NCBI GenBank assembly: GCA_946624335.1
Contig: CAMOSA010000054.1
Coordinates: 1 to 13,467 of the forward strand
Direction: 5' to 3'
Origin: an uncultured Prevotellaceae bacterium
GTDB taxonomy: Bacteria > Bacteroidota > Bacteroidia > Bacteroidales > Bacteroidaceae
DNA length: 13,467 nt
Shown: piece after piece, positions 1 to 5,131 of the stretch
Position numbering within the stretch: position 1 is the stretch's first letter
Layout of the letters: each line of letters opens with the position of its first letter
Notes under the pieces: generated by a model
Told to the model about the DNA's origin: nothing
What the model saw: the letters and a program-made list of their open reading frames with translations, nothing else
Database searches by the model: none
Made by a program: the position numbers and the translations under genes

Positions 1-1
1 C

Positions 2-349
2 GGCTCCGTTTACGGCATCATCCCCGCCAAGCGCATCAAGCACAAGCCGCTCGGCGAATGGAACTATGAGGAGATACGCGCCGAGGGCGACCACATCACC
101 GTCACCCTGAACGGCGAGGTGCTCGTCGACGGCGACATACGCAAGGCCTGCCAGGGTCACAATATGGCTCCCGAGCAGGGCAAGCCCAACCCCTACACCG
201 TCGACCACCAGAGCCATCCCGGCCTCTTCAACGAGGACGGCTACATCAGCTTCTGCGGCCACGGCGAGGGCTTGAAGCTCCGCAACATCCGTGTCCTCGA
301 CCTCAGCAAGCAGAAGAAAGGAAAGATAACGGCCAAGCGCCGCAAATGA
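2..349 (+). CDS. DUF1080 / 3-keto-disaccharide hydrolase-like protein, C-terminal part
   Basis: The frame is open from base 2 to the TGA at 347-349, so only the last 115 residues of a gene that starts before the window are present. The fragment reads GSVYGIIPAKRIKHKPLGEW, then a WNYEEIRAEGDHITVTLNGE strand, and ends with HPGLFNEDGYISFCGHGEG and LRNIRVLDL. The pattern 'W...I...G..I...LNG' followed by 'HPG....GYI.F.GHG....RNI' is characteristic of the DUF1080 (PF06439) beta-sandwich, found in secreted or periplasmic sugar-active proteins of Bacteroidetes and recently named 3-keto-disaccharide hydrolase. The tail is lysine/arginine rich (KQKKGKITAKRRK). Signal peptide and N-terminal half lie outside the window. 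The family call comes from remembered motifs; substrate cannot be inferred. It is the only protein gene on the plus strand that I trust, and it is followed by a strong hairpin at 375-407. Confidence 0.85.
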   Translation, partial: GSVYGIIPAKRIKHKPLGEWNYEEIRAEGDHITVTLNGEVLVDGDIRKACQGHNMAPEQGKPNPYTVDHQSHPGLFNEDGYISFCGHGEGLKLRNIRVLDLSKQKKGKITAKRRK

Positions 350-374
350 CGGGCCTTCCTTTTTTTTACCACTC

Positions 375-407
375 ATCGCCCACCACCCGTCGAGGATGGT
401 GGGCGAT
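375..407 (+). terminator. Hairpin terminator after the DUF1080 gene
   Basis: A 14-bp stem with one C/A mismatch pairs 375-388 (atcgcccaccaccc) with 394-407 (ggatggtgggcgat) around a 5-base loop. It starts 26 bases after the TGA and is followed by a short T4 run at 411-414. A T8 run lies between the stop codon and the hairpin, so the signal may work in either direction. Confidence 0.65.
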
Positions 408-535
408 AGGTTTTCCTGTCTCATACAGCTTGTCCCTAAGCTCACATTGCGGCAAGTGTCCAAATACACTTCTGAAAAAATGCTAACACTGGGAGGTTTC
501 CATCGCGTTACCCCCTCCTGTCGGGCCTCCGGGCG

Positions 536-563
536 TTTGACGGTGTAGAAGTCGCTACCTTTG
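536..563 (+). promoter_or_regulatory. Possible Bacteroidetes-type promoter
   Basis: TACCTTTG at 556-563 matches the Bacteroidetes -7 consensus TAnnTTTG exactly. A TTTG at 536-539 could be the -33 element, but the 16-base spacing is shorter than the usual 19-21. Transcription would begin around 570 and run into the hairpin cluster at 649-827. No convincing protein gene lies downstream, so the promoter, if real, would serve a non-coding RNA or the doubtful small ORF at 861. Confidence 0.35.
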
Positions 564-648
564 CCGCCGTGTTCATCAGCCATCGACGGCTTGACCGACG
601 AATGGGTGAAGTCAGGGTAGACAGAGGTCGAGCTACGCTCTTCTGTGT

Positions 649-827
649 CCCCTAGTTCCCCCTAAAGGGGACTAGGGGAACGGGCGTGTACACGTGCGCG
701 CAAGGAAAATCCCGAAGAGCGGGGTGACTGAATGTCACGCCGCCGGGATTTTAGTCCGGGGGCTACGAGCATTAGCCCACGGACGTCGGGGGACAGCGGG
801 ACGCTGTGAGAAACAACTGAACGTTGT
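649..827 (+). ncRNA. Candidate structured RNA: five consecutive hairpins
   Basis: Five inverted repeats follow one another. 649-678: a 12-bp cccctagt...actagggg stem with one bulge. 706-752: aaaatcccg/cgggatttt, gcgg/ccgc and gtgac/gtcac, 18 bp in total with a 4-base bulge, one mismatch and the loop tgaat. 754-784: an 11-bp stem with one mismatch. 793-807: acagcg/cgctgt. 813-827: acaac/gttgt with loop tgaac. Two hairpins share a TGAAY pentaloop. A promoter-like box lies about 85 bases upstream. I do not recognise it as a known RNA family. Strand is assumed from the promoter; the complement folds equally well. It could also be a repeated DNA element. Confidence 0.3.
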
Positions 828-860
828 ACTAAAGCTATAGTGCTATTGGGGGCAGTTGAA

Positions 861-1028
861 ATGAACAATGAACAGAAGCTTTGTCCTTTTAGTTTCCAAC
901 CATCGATTGAAAGAGAACGAAGAGAGAAAGAGAAAGCTCTTCCCCCTATAACCCCTATTATAAAGAGAAAGAGAAAAGAAAGAGAAAGACCACTACTACT
1001 ACCACTACTACAACACGCGCGCAAGTGA
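861..1028 (+). CDS. Doubtful 55-residue basic/acidic small ORF
   Basis: An ATG-started frame encodes a 55-residue peptide beginning MNNEQKLCPFSFQPSIERE and continuing with runs of E, R and K (REKEKALPP, KRKRKERERP), ending at TGA 1026-1028. The charged runs are a direct result of the purine-rich DNA at about 900-990, so the composition alone does not argue for coding. The N-terminal dozen residues look more protein-like than the rest, and the ORF sits downstream of the promoter-like box at 556-563, which is the only reason to list it. It may be the remnant of a longer gene from an old mobile element. I do not recognise a family. Confidence 0.15.
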   Translation: MNNEQKLCPFSFQPSIERERREKEKALPPITPIIKRKRKERERPLLLPLLQHARK

Positions 1029-1087
1029 AAAAAGGGGGACCAAAAACTCATTGCTTGCTCACATGGGAAGTCATACAGCTGTCAAGG

Positions 1088-1176
1088 CAAACCTATAAAG
1101 CTTTCGGCCCAAACCCCTAAAGCTTTCGGCCCAAACCCCTAAAGCTTTCGGCCCAAACCCTTATAGCTTTCCGCGC
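1088..1176. repeat. 22-bp tandem repeat array (iteron-like)
   Basis: A 22-bp unit, composed of aaagctttcggccc followed by aaacccct, begins at 1097, 1119 and 1141. The first two units are identical and the third differs only at its last two bases. A fourth, degenerate copy begins at 1163 (atagctttccgcgc), and the eight bases before 1097 (aaacctat) resemble the end of another unit. Each copy carries the palindrome aaagcttt. The 22-bp spacing places every copy on the same DNA face. There are no spacers, so it is not a CRISPR. Length and tandem layout resemble plasmid iterons or arrayed protein-binding sites, but no rep gene is present. Confidence 0.8.
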
Positions 1177-1206
1177 ATCCTCCCGAGAGGGTAGCGCATA
1201 TCACCA

Positions 1207-1272
1207 GTAAGACACATTCACACGTCCAGTCGCTACTGCCGTAACGTCCAGTCGTGTTAGCTGTTACGTCCC
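1207..1272. repeat. Second imperfect repeat array, also 22-bp period
   Basis: Three consecutive 22-base blocks begin at 1207, 1229 and 1251. All start with GT and end with ACGTCC followed by A, A and C. The anchor acgtccagtcg occurs at 1222-1232 and 1244-1254, and acgtccc at 1266, each exactly 22 bases apart. The middles of the blocks diverge. The array lies about 30 bases after the first one and has the same period but an unrelated core sequence. Confidence 0.5.
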
Positions 1273-1339
1273 AATATACATTCCCCGAGGGTTCGATTCG
1301 GGACAGCGCCAGAGTGATCGTGCAAAAAAATTAATGGAG

Positions 1340-1394
1340 AAGTACCGCACACCGCATTACCCTCATGATGAGCGAAATGACATGTGCGGTACTT
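1340..1394 (-). terminator. 12-bp inverted repeat downstream of the small peptide gene
   Basis: aagtaccgcaca (1340-1351) and tgtgcggtactt (1383-1394) are perfect reverse complements around a 31-base loop. It begins 24 bases beyond the stop of the 1419-1598 gene on the minus strand, and a T7 run on that strand (complement of 1324-1330) follows the stem after about 10 bases. The long loop is unusual for an intrinsic terminator, so it may be a protein-binding dyad. Confidence 0.4.
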
Positions 1395-1418
1395 TTCGCA
1401 AAAAAGAATAATCCAGTG

Positions 1419-1598
1419 TTACTCGTCAAAGACGGAGTCGCCGAACGGATTGCCCTTGACCTCAGGCTCCACGGTGCCGTTCTGATCGACGCCGCCATAT
1501 CCGATACCTTGGTTCGAGCTCACGCCGCTGACGGCGATGAGTCCTTCGCCGTGCAGCCGCACAGCGCTCATGAGAGGAGTGATATATGTCTGTTTCAT
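1419..1598 (-). CDS. Small acidic peptide, Prevotella-type hypothetical
   Basis: The gene encodes 59 residues from the ATG at 1598. A frame extension to 1613 would need a TTG start, so the ATG is preferred. The peptide opens MKQTYITPLMSAVRLHGEGL, passes through a glycine-rich middle (GIGYGGVDQNG) and ends acidic (PFGDSVFDE). Short proteins with an 'MKxxYIxPxxxVxxxxxExLIA' opening and a Gly/Asp-rich, acidic tail are, from memory, common in Prevotella and relatives, and their function is unknown. There is no signal peptide or membrane segment. The gene lies 215 bases after the 407-residue protein on the same strand and may be the last cistron of that unit; no clear promoter of its own was seen. 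A 15-bp direct repeat (1631-1645 and 1649-1663) sits in its leader. Confidence 0.6.
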   Translation of the reverse strand: MKQTYITPLMSAVRLHGEGLIAVSGVSSNQGIGYGGVDQNGTVEPEVKGNPFGDSVFDE

Positions 1599-1630
1599 AA
1601 CTTCGTTATTCAAATTAAAAATTTAAAGAG

Positions 1631-1663
1631 AAAAGATAAAAATGAATGAAAAGATAAAAATGA
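1631..1663. repeat. 15-bp direct repeat upstream of the small peptide gene
   Basis: aaaagataaaaatga occurs at 1631-1645 and again at 1649-1663, an 18-base period. It lies 33 bases before the ATG at 1598 on the minus strand and would form part of the 5' leader. Confidence 0.6.
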
Positions 1664-1765
1664 CCTCTTTGCGGCATGATATACTTGCCCCATGGAGGAG
1701 GCTTTTCCTTTTAACTTCATTTTTCTCTTTTCTCTTATTCTCTTTTACTTCCCTACTTCCCTTCT

Positions 1766-1784
1766 CCCCTCCCTTTGGGAGGGG
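1766..1784 (-). terminator. GC-rich hairpin, 3' side of the 407-residue protein gene
   Basis: cccctccc (1766-1773) pairs perfectly with gggagggg (1777-1784) around TTT. It lies 30 bases past the stop codon on the minus strand. No T-run follows on that strand, so termination is uncertain. Hairpins of the form 'ccctccctttgggagggg', followed by G-rich sequence, recur between genes in Bacteroidetes (from memory). The plus strand here (1777-1795) also fits a G-quadruplex pattern. Confidence 0.4.
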
Positions 1785-1813
1785 CTGGGGGTGGGCTCTT
1801 GGGGGGGGCTCCT

Positions 1814-3037
1814 TTACTTCAAGACCACCTTCTTCCCGTTGATGATATATATACCCCTCTGCTGGGGCTGCTTGACACTTCGGCCGCTGAGGTCAAAGAC
1901 ATTGTCCATTGTCCGCAGTCCAATGTCCATTTTATCAATGCCCGTCTCTAAGCCGTCGACATTGATTCTCATCTTAATGCTGGCTGTGTTTTCAACGCTT
2001 GCGAGTACATCAACGAGGGTGAAGTAAGCGCGGAACGCTTTCATCTTTGTCAGCCCCTTTGAGTACCAGAACTGGCTGCTATTTATGAAAAGACTGTTTG
2101 CAGGGACTATGGTTCCTGCGTGGTAAGTACCATGGAATGAGCCATAGACTTCCTTGCGCGATCCGCTGCGCCCATTAGTGTATTCAGCCACGGCTCCGTC
2201 CTCGTCAGCATCGATGTTCACGCCGTCAACCTTGAATTCGGTGATGTCCTTTGATGTCTTGATGATATAAGGGTTATTGGCCATCAGACCATCCTCGGTG
2301 AGATTTGCTGCGTCGAAGGTCACGGTGAGCTGCGTCGCCGCATCGTTCATCTCATGGTCAATATACTCAGCCAGTTCCACATCGTCACCGAAAGCTGCAT
2401 ATACTTGCTCCTCTGTCATGTCGAACGGCAAGCAGAGCGTACTCCACTCATTGGCCTTGATGGTGCGGAGGACACGAACGTCAACGCCAGTAGCCGACTC
2501 AGGGATGGCTGTGTCCGTTTCGTCCAAGGTAATCCATGGGTCAACAGGCTCGCTGATAGTAATGCTGAAGGTTTGTTCGTTGAAAAGCGTACGAGCTCCT
2601 TCGGTGGTTGTCAACTCGATGTTGACAAGTTTACCATTGAGAACCATCCCTGGTGTAAGGGACTCGTCTGCTGTAATGTTGACTGTGAAGAGCGCCCCTT
2701 CTGTTCCTGCTATTGCCGAACTGTTGATGCTGAAGATTGTGAACTGTTCCATTCCATTATCCAAATAGCTGGCACCAATGCTATGGTTAGTTGAGGCCAT
2801 TCGTTCACCTTTAATTATTTGTGGATCACCATTAGCATCCATGATAGCAGTCACTCCGCCCGGTAGAACGAGAGCCATCTGTCCGGCTGTATAAGTGTTG
2901 CCAGGGTTAGTCAGGTTGATAGTCACAATTCCTGTACCGTTCTGTGGTACAGTGACATCAGATACGCTCACCTCATCTGCATATGCACTGCCTAATCCCA
3001 AGAACAATGCCATACATAAAGTCATGATTTGTTTCAT
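1814..3037 (-). CDS. Secreted protein with cohesin-like domain and C-terminal sorting-type tail
   Basis: This 407-residue protein begins with a signal peptide (MKQIMTLCMALFLGLGSAYA, likely cut after residue 20). Residues about 22-162 look like a cohesin-type beta-sandwich: VSVSDVTVPQNGTGIVTINL, then GQMALVLPGGV and later AGTEGALFTVNI and EGARTLFNE. Residues about 190-345 form a beta-rich module starting RTIKANEWSTLCLPFDM, a block I recognise from many Prevotella surface proteins of unknown role. The tail, VFDLSGRSVKQPQQRGIYII then NGKKVVLK, matches the short C-terminal segment of exported Prevotellaceae proteins. It follows the dockerin gene by 16 bases and is surely co-transcribed, suggesting a shared extracellular complex. 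No catalytic motif is visible. Start: ATG at 3035-3037; M5 is an alternative. Confidence 0.8.
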   Translation of the reverse strand: MKQIMTLCMALFLGLGSAYADEVSVSDVTVPQNGTGIVTINLTNPGNTYTAGQMALVLPGGVTAIMDANGDPQIIKGERMASTNHSIGASYLDNGMEQFTIFSINSSAIAGTEGALFTVNITADESLTPGMVLNGKLVNIELTTTEGARTLFNEQTFSITISEPVDPWITLDETDTAIPESATGVDVRVLRTIKANEWSTLCLPFDMTEEQVYAAFGDDVELAEYIDHEMNDAATQLTVTFDAANLTEDGLMANNPYIIKTSKDITEFKVDGVNIDADEDGAVAEYTNGRSGSRKEVYGSFHGTYHAGTIVPANSLFINSSQFWYSKGLTKMKAFRAYFTLVDVLASVENTASIKMRINVDGLETGIDKMDIGLRTMDNVFDLSGRSVKQPQQRGIYIINGKKVVLK

Positions 3038-3053
3038 CGTTATACTTTTTCGT

Positions 3054-4586
3054 TTATTTGTTCAGTATGATATTGATTACATTTACTGCATCCGTGATGG
3101 TTATATCGCCATCTCCGTTAACGTCGGCGGCCTTCGTAATAAAGACAGAAGGTGCGCGCCCCAAGATGTAATTGACAATGCCTACGGCATCCGTGACCGT
3201 CACCTTGCTGTCGCCATTGGTATCGCCAACAGTAGCTGCTGTTACCGATAGTATTGCTGCCATATCTTTATGGTGAATGGCCTCGCCTGAAGTCTTGGTC
3301 AGCTCTATGGCTTTGATGCCTATGAGATAACTTCCCTCAGCTACGGTTTCGTCGACATTGAGTGTGAGATAGGCAACGGCGCCTTCATTGCCGGACAACT
3401 GAGCTGATGTGCCTGAGAATACGATAATCTGGTAATTGCCATTGGATAGTTGAGAACACATGATGTCCTGATTACTTGAACGGTCAGACATACTTGCAAC
3501 GTAGTTACCTTCATTGTTTTTTGCCACACATACACCCGAAGGCAGTTGCAATTCAAACTGGAAGCCAGTGATGGCAGAAGCATTTCTCAGCTGGATGGGC
3601 AACACCAATGTTCCACTTGGCACACCGACAGCATTGTCCGCATAGAGCACATTGCTAAGGACATTCACGGCACAAGAGGCCATGAGGTTTGAGCCATCAG
3701 TCGTTGTAGCTGTAATATTGCACTGTCCTGGAGATACGGCGGTTACCAAACCATTTCCATCGACGATGGCGACACTCGGGTTGGATGTGCTCCAAGTGAC
3801 GGCAGGGTTTGTCGTGTTGGCAGGTAGTACTGTTGTAGCCAGTTGCAGCTGTTCACCACTAACCATCTCTCCACTACTGGTGTTTATGTTTATGCTTGAG
3901 GCGAGGATAGGATTGACGGTTACTATACTTTGAGCGGAAACGCCATTGTGTGCAGTACATGTAATTATCGTAGTTCCAACTCCTATAGCGTTTAATTCAC
4001 CATTGCTGTTAATCGTTGCGACTGTAGCATCGCTACTACTCCAGCTTAAGGTTGTGGTTGCACCTGGCTGATAGATAGTTGGAGTAAATCTGTAAGTCTC
4101 ACCTATTGTAAGACTCTTATTTGAAGGAATTGAAATAGAAGTTACGTCAACAACATTGAGGGTACAAGTAAAAGAGCCTGAAGCTGTCTTTGTAATTGTA
4201 TACCGAGTCCAATAAATAGATTCCATTTCTGAGGAATAACTGATACATGATGATGCAGATCCTGTTATGACATAGGTACCTGATTTAAGCGCTGTAACCT
4301 TATAAGTATAGTAATTACCCGTTATCCCATTATTCTTCATGGATCCTGTTGTTCGTTCAGCGACTATAGTGACTGAATGATTAGAGGGAGCTACAGCCAA
4401 GCCATCAGTATTTGGAAAAGTTGCTGATCCCGAGAGGACACCCTTACCACTAGATATACCTGCCATACTGACTGGGTTTAGCTCAAATGTTTGCCCTACT
4501 GTTACTGTTTTTGTACTTGTCATAGTATCACCCCAAGAATTCAGGGTTATAAACGACAATAATAGTGAGAACAATACTTTTTTCAT
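3054..4586 (-). CDS. Secreted BIG2-BIG2-cohesin-dockerin protein
   Basis: This 510-residue protein has a signal peptide (MKKVLFSLLLSFITLNSWGD, residues 1-19), a unique beta-rich N-terminal region (20-145), two bacterial Ig-like BIG2 domains (about 146-224 and 228-308; WSSSDATVATINSNGELNAI and TWSTSNPSVAIVDGNGLVTA), a cohesin-type domain (about 312-448; GTLVLPIQLRNASAITGFQF and GNEGAVAYLTLNV) and a C-terminal dockerin (453-510). The dockerin has two Ca-binding loops: D455, N457, D459 and D466 in GDTNGDSKVTVTD, and D488, N490, D492, D494 and D499 in DVNGDGDITITD, each followed by a helix. Cohesin-dockerin pairs assemble cellulosomes and other surface complexes in clostridia; in Bacteroidetes their role is less clear. 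It heads the 1419-4586 cluster and is more AT-rich than its neighbours. Domain names rest on motif recognition. Confidence 0.85.
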   Translation of the reverse strand: MKKVLFSLLLSFITLNSWGDTMTSTKTVTVGQTFELNPVSMAGISSGKGVLSGSATFPNTDGLAVAPSNHSVTIVAERTTGSMKNNGITGNYYTYKVTALKSGTYVITGSASSCISYSSEMESIYWTRYTITKTASGSFTCTLNVVDVTSISIPSNKSLTIGETYRFTPTIYQPGATTTLSWSSSDATVATINSNGELNAIGVGTTIITCTAHNGVSAQSIVTVNPILASSININTSSGEMVSGEQLQLATTVLPANTTNPAVTWSTSNPSVAIVDGNGLVTAVSPGQCNITATTTDGSNLMASCAVNVLSNVLYADNAVGVPSGTLVLPIQLRNASAITGFQFELQLPSGVCVAKNNEGNYVASMSDRSSNQDIMCSQLSNGNYQIIVFSGTSAQLSGNEGAVAYLTLNVDETVAEGSYLIGIKAIELTKTSGEAIHHKDMAAILSVTAATVGDTNGDSKVTVTDAVGIVNYILGRAPSVFITKAADVNGDGDITITDAVNVINIILNK

Positions 4587-4606
4587 TATCTACTATTTTT
4601 TGCCCC

Positions 4607-4852
4607 TCAGTCCCATAAAGAGCAGTTCTTAAATGCAGGAAGCGTGGAACTGTATCCACTTCTCCGACATGAGGTCCTGAGAAAACCGTGCAAAAGAGAT
4701 GCAGACAACAATCCACGCTTACGCATGGAAGCCATCATGTTCTCTTGCTTTGCTTGAAATTTCTCAGGTTTCATGTCGCAAGACGAGCATAACGCTTCGT
4801 TTATTTCCAATAAGTCAGATGCCAACCGCTGTCGGCGTGAAAGAGACATCAA
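4607..4852 (-). CDS. Doubtful 81-codon leader ORF upstream of the dockerin gene
   Basis: An ATG-started frame of 81 codons (MMSLSRRQRLASDLLEINEA... ending FKNCSLWD) lies between the promoter at 4902-4933 and the dockerin gene, with its stop 20 bases before the next ATG. It is not the antisense shadow of another gene. The middle part (MKPEKFQAKQENMMASMRKR) looks like a plausible helical basic segment, but there is no recognisable domain, signal peptide or membrane span, and the C-terminal part is rich in Ser, Arg and Cys. It could be a true small gene, a leader ORF controlling the downstream operon, a gene remnant, or chance. M2 at 4849 is an equally good start. Confidence 0.3.
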   Translation of the reverse strand: MMSLSRRQRLASDLLEINEALCSSCDMKPEKFQAKQENMMASMRKRGLLSASLLHGFLRTSCRRSGYSSTLPAFKNCSLWD

Positions 4853-4901
4853 ACAGCCTCACTTGTGAGCACAAGCAGGCCTTATGGGTACTATCACGCC
4901 G

Positions 4902-4933
4902 CAAAAATAGAAAGTTTATTCGATTCGGCCAAA
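4902..4933 (-). promoter_or_regulatory. Bacteroidetes-type promoter for the cohesin/dockerin unit
   Basis: Read on the minus strand, TTTG (4933-4930) and TATTTTTG (4909-4902) match the -33 and -7 elements of the Bacteroidetes sigma factor (TTTG, 19-21 bases, TAnnTTTG) with a 20-base spacing. Transcription should start near 4895, giving either a roughly 43-base leader before the 81-codon ORF or a roughly 310-base leader before the dockerin gene at 4586. No better promoter match was seen nearer to 4586. Confidence 0.6.
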
Positions 4934-5053
4934 AGATTCCCTAACTTTTTCTCTTTCGACTACAAAAAGCCTCTCCGGAGGGGAGAGGCCAATTGCTATG
5001 GGACTATTCGTATAAAAGATTCCCTAACTTTTTCTCTTTTGACCACCAAAAAG
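4931..5053. repeat. Direct repeat pair of about 39 bp
   Basis: Copy one at 4931-4969 and copy two at 5014-5053 share an identical 26-base core starting aaaagattccctaac and continuing tttttctcttt, then diverge slightly (gactac versus gaccacc, one indel) before a shared aaaaag. The copies are 83 bases apart and enclose the terminator hairpin at 4969-4989. Copy one overlaps the -33 element of the cohesin/dockerin promoter. Confidence 0.75.
4964..4989 (-). terminator. Intrinsic terminator downstream of the GH127 gene
   Basis: On the minus strand, gcctctcc (complement of 4982-4989) and ggagaggc (complement of 4969-4976) form a perfect 8-bp stem around a 5-base loop, followed at once by TTTTT (complement of 4964-4968). 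This is a canonical rho-independent terminator, 138 bases past the GH127 stop and just upstream of the next promoter on the same strand, so it insulates the two units. Confidence 0.8.
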
Positions 5054-5064
5054 AGAAGTGGAGG

Positions 5065-5131
5065 AGTGAGAAGTGAATGATAAGAGTTACCTTTAAGTTC
5101 AGAGAGTAATTCTTATTTTTCACTCTTCACT
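5065..5131 (-). terminator. Long imperfect hairpin overlapping the GH127 stop codon
   Basis: Bases 5065-5090 and 5106-5131 form a 26-bp inverted repeat with 5 mismatches around a 15-base loop. The right arm includes the TGA at 5127-5129. On the minus strand a TTTTT run (complement of 5048-5052) follows about 12 bases after the stem. The agtgaagagtgaa wording is a common low-complexity motif at the ends of Bacteroidetes genes (from memory). It probably acts as a first terminator or 3'-end protector. Confidence 0.45.

Larger units (their letters stand above)
350..1418. other. Long non-coding, structure-rich intergenic region
   Basis: No convincing gene occupies these 1.07 kb. From left to right it holds the terminator hairpin (375-407); small inverted repeats (agctt/aagct at 427-442, aagtgt/acactt at 454-471); a promoter-like TACCTTTG (556-563); a chain of hairpins (649-827); a purine-rich tract with a doubtful small ORF (about 900-990); a 22-bp tandem repeat array (1088-1176); a second, looser array with the same period (1207-1272); and a 12-bp perfect inverted repeat (1340-1394). 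The ORFs that cross it have low-complexity, implausible translations. Confidence 0.6.

Noticed and set aside
662..1051. 129-codon minus-strand ORF
   Set aside because: Low-complexity Ser/Leu/Phe translation produced by the purine-rich tract and the hairpins, with no domain or promoter.
1088..1095. Minus-strand promoter TAGGTTTG at the edge of the 22-bp array
   Set aside because: It matches TAnnTTTG only because the first repeat copy is two bases shorter. The nearest TTTG is 14 bases away, and no gene follows.
1088..1176. CRISPR array
   Set aside because: The 22-bp units are directly contiguous with no spacers, and there are no cas genes.
1284..1302. tRNA T-arm remnant (ggttcgattc, cccga/tcggg)
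   Set aside because: The loop sequence matches a T-loop, but the stem pairing is out of register for a tRNA, and no acceptor, anticodon or D arm can be found around it.
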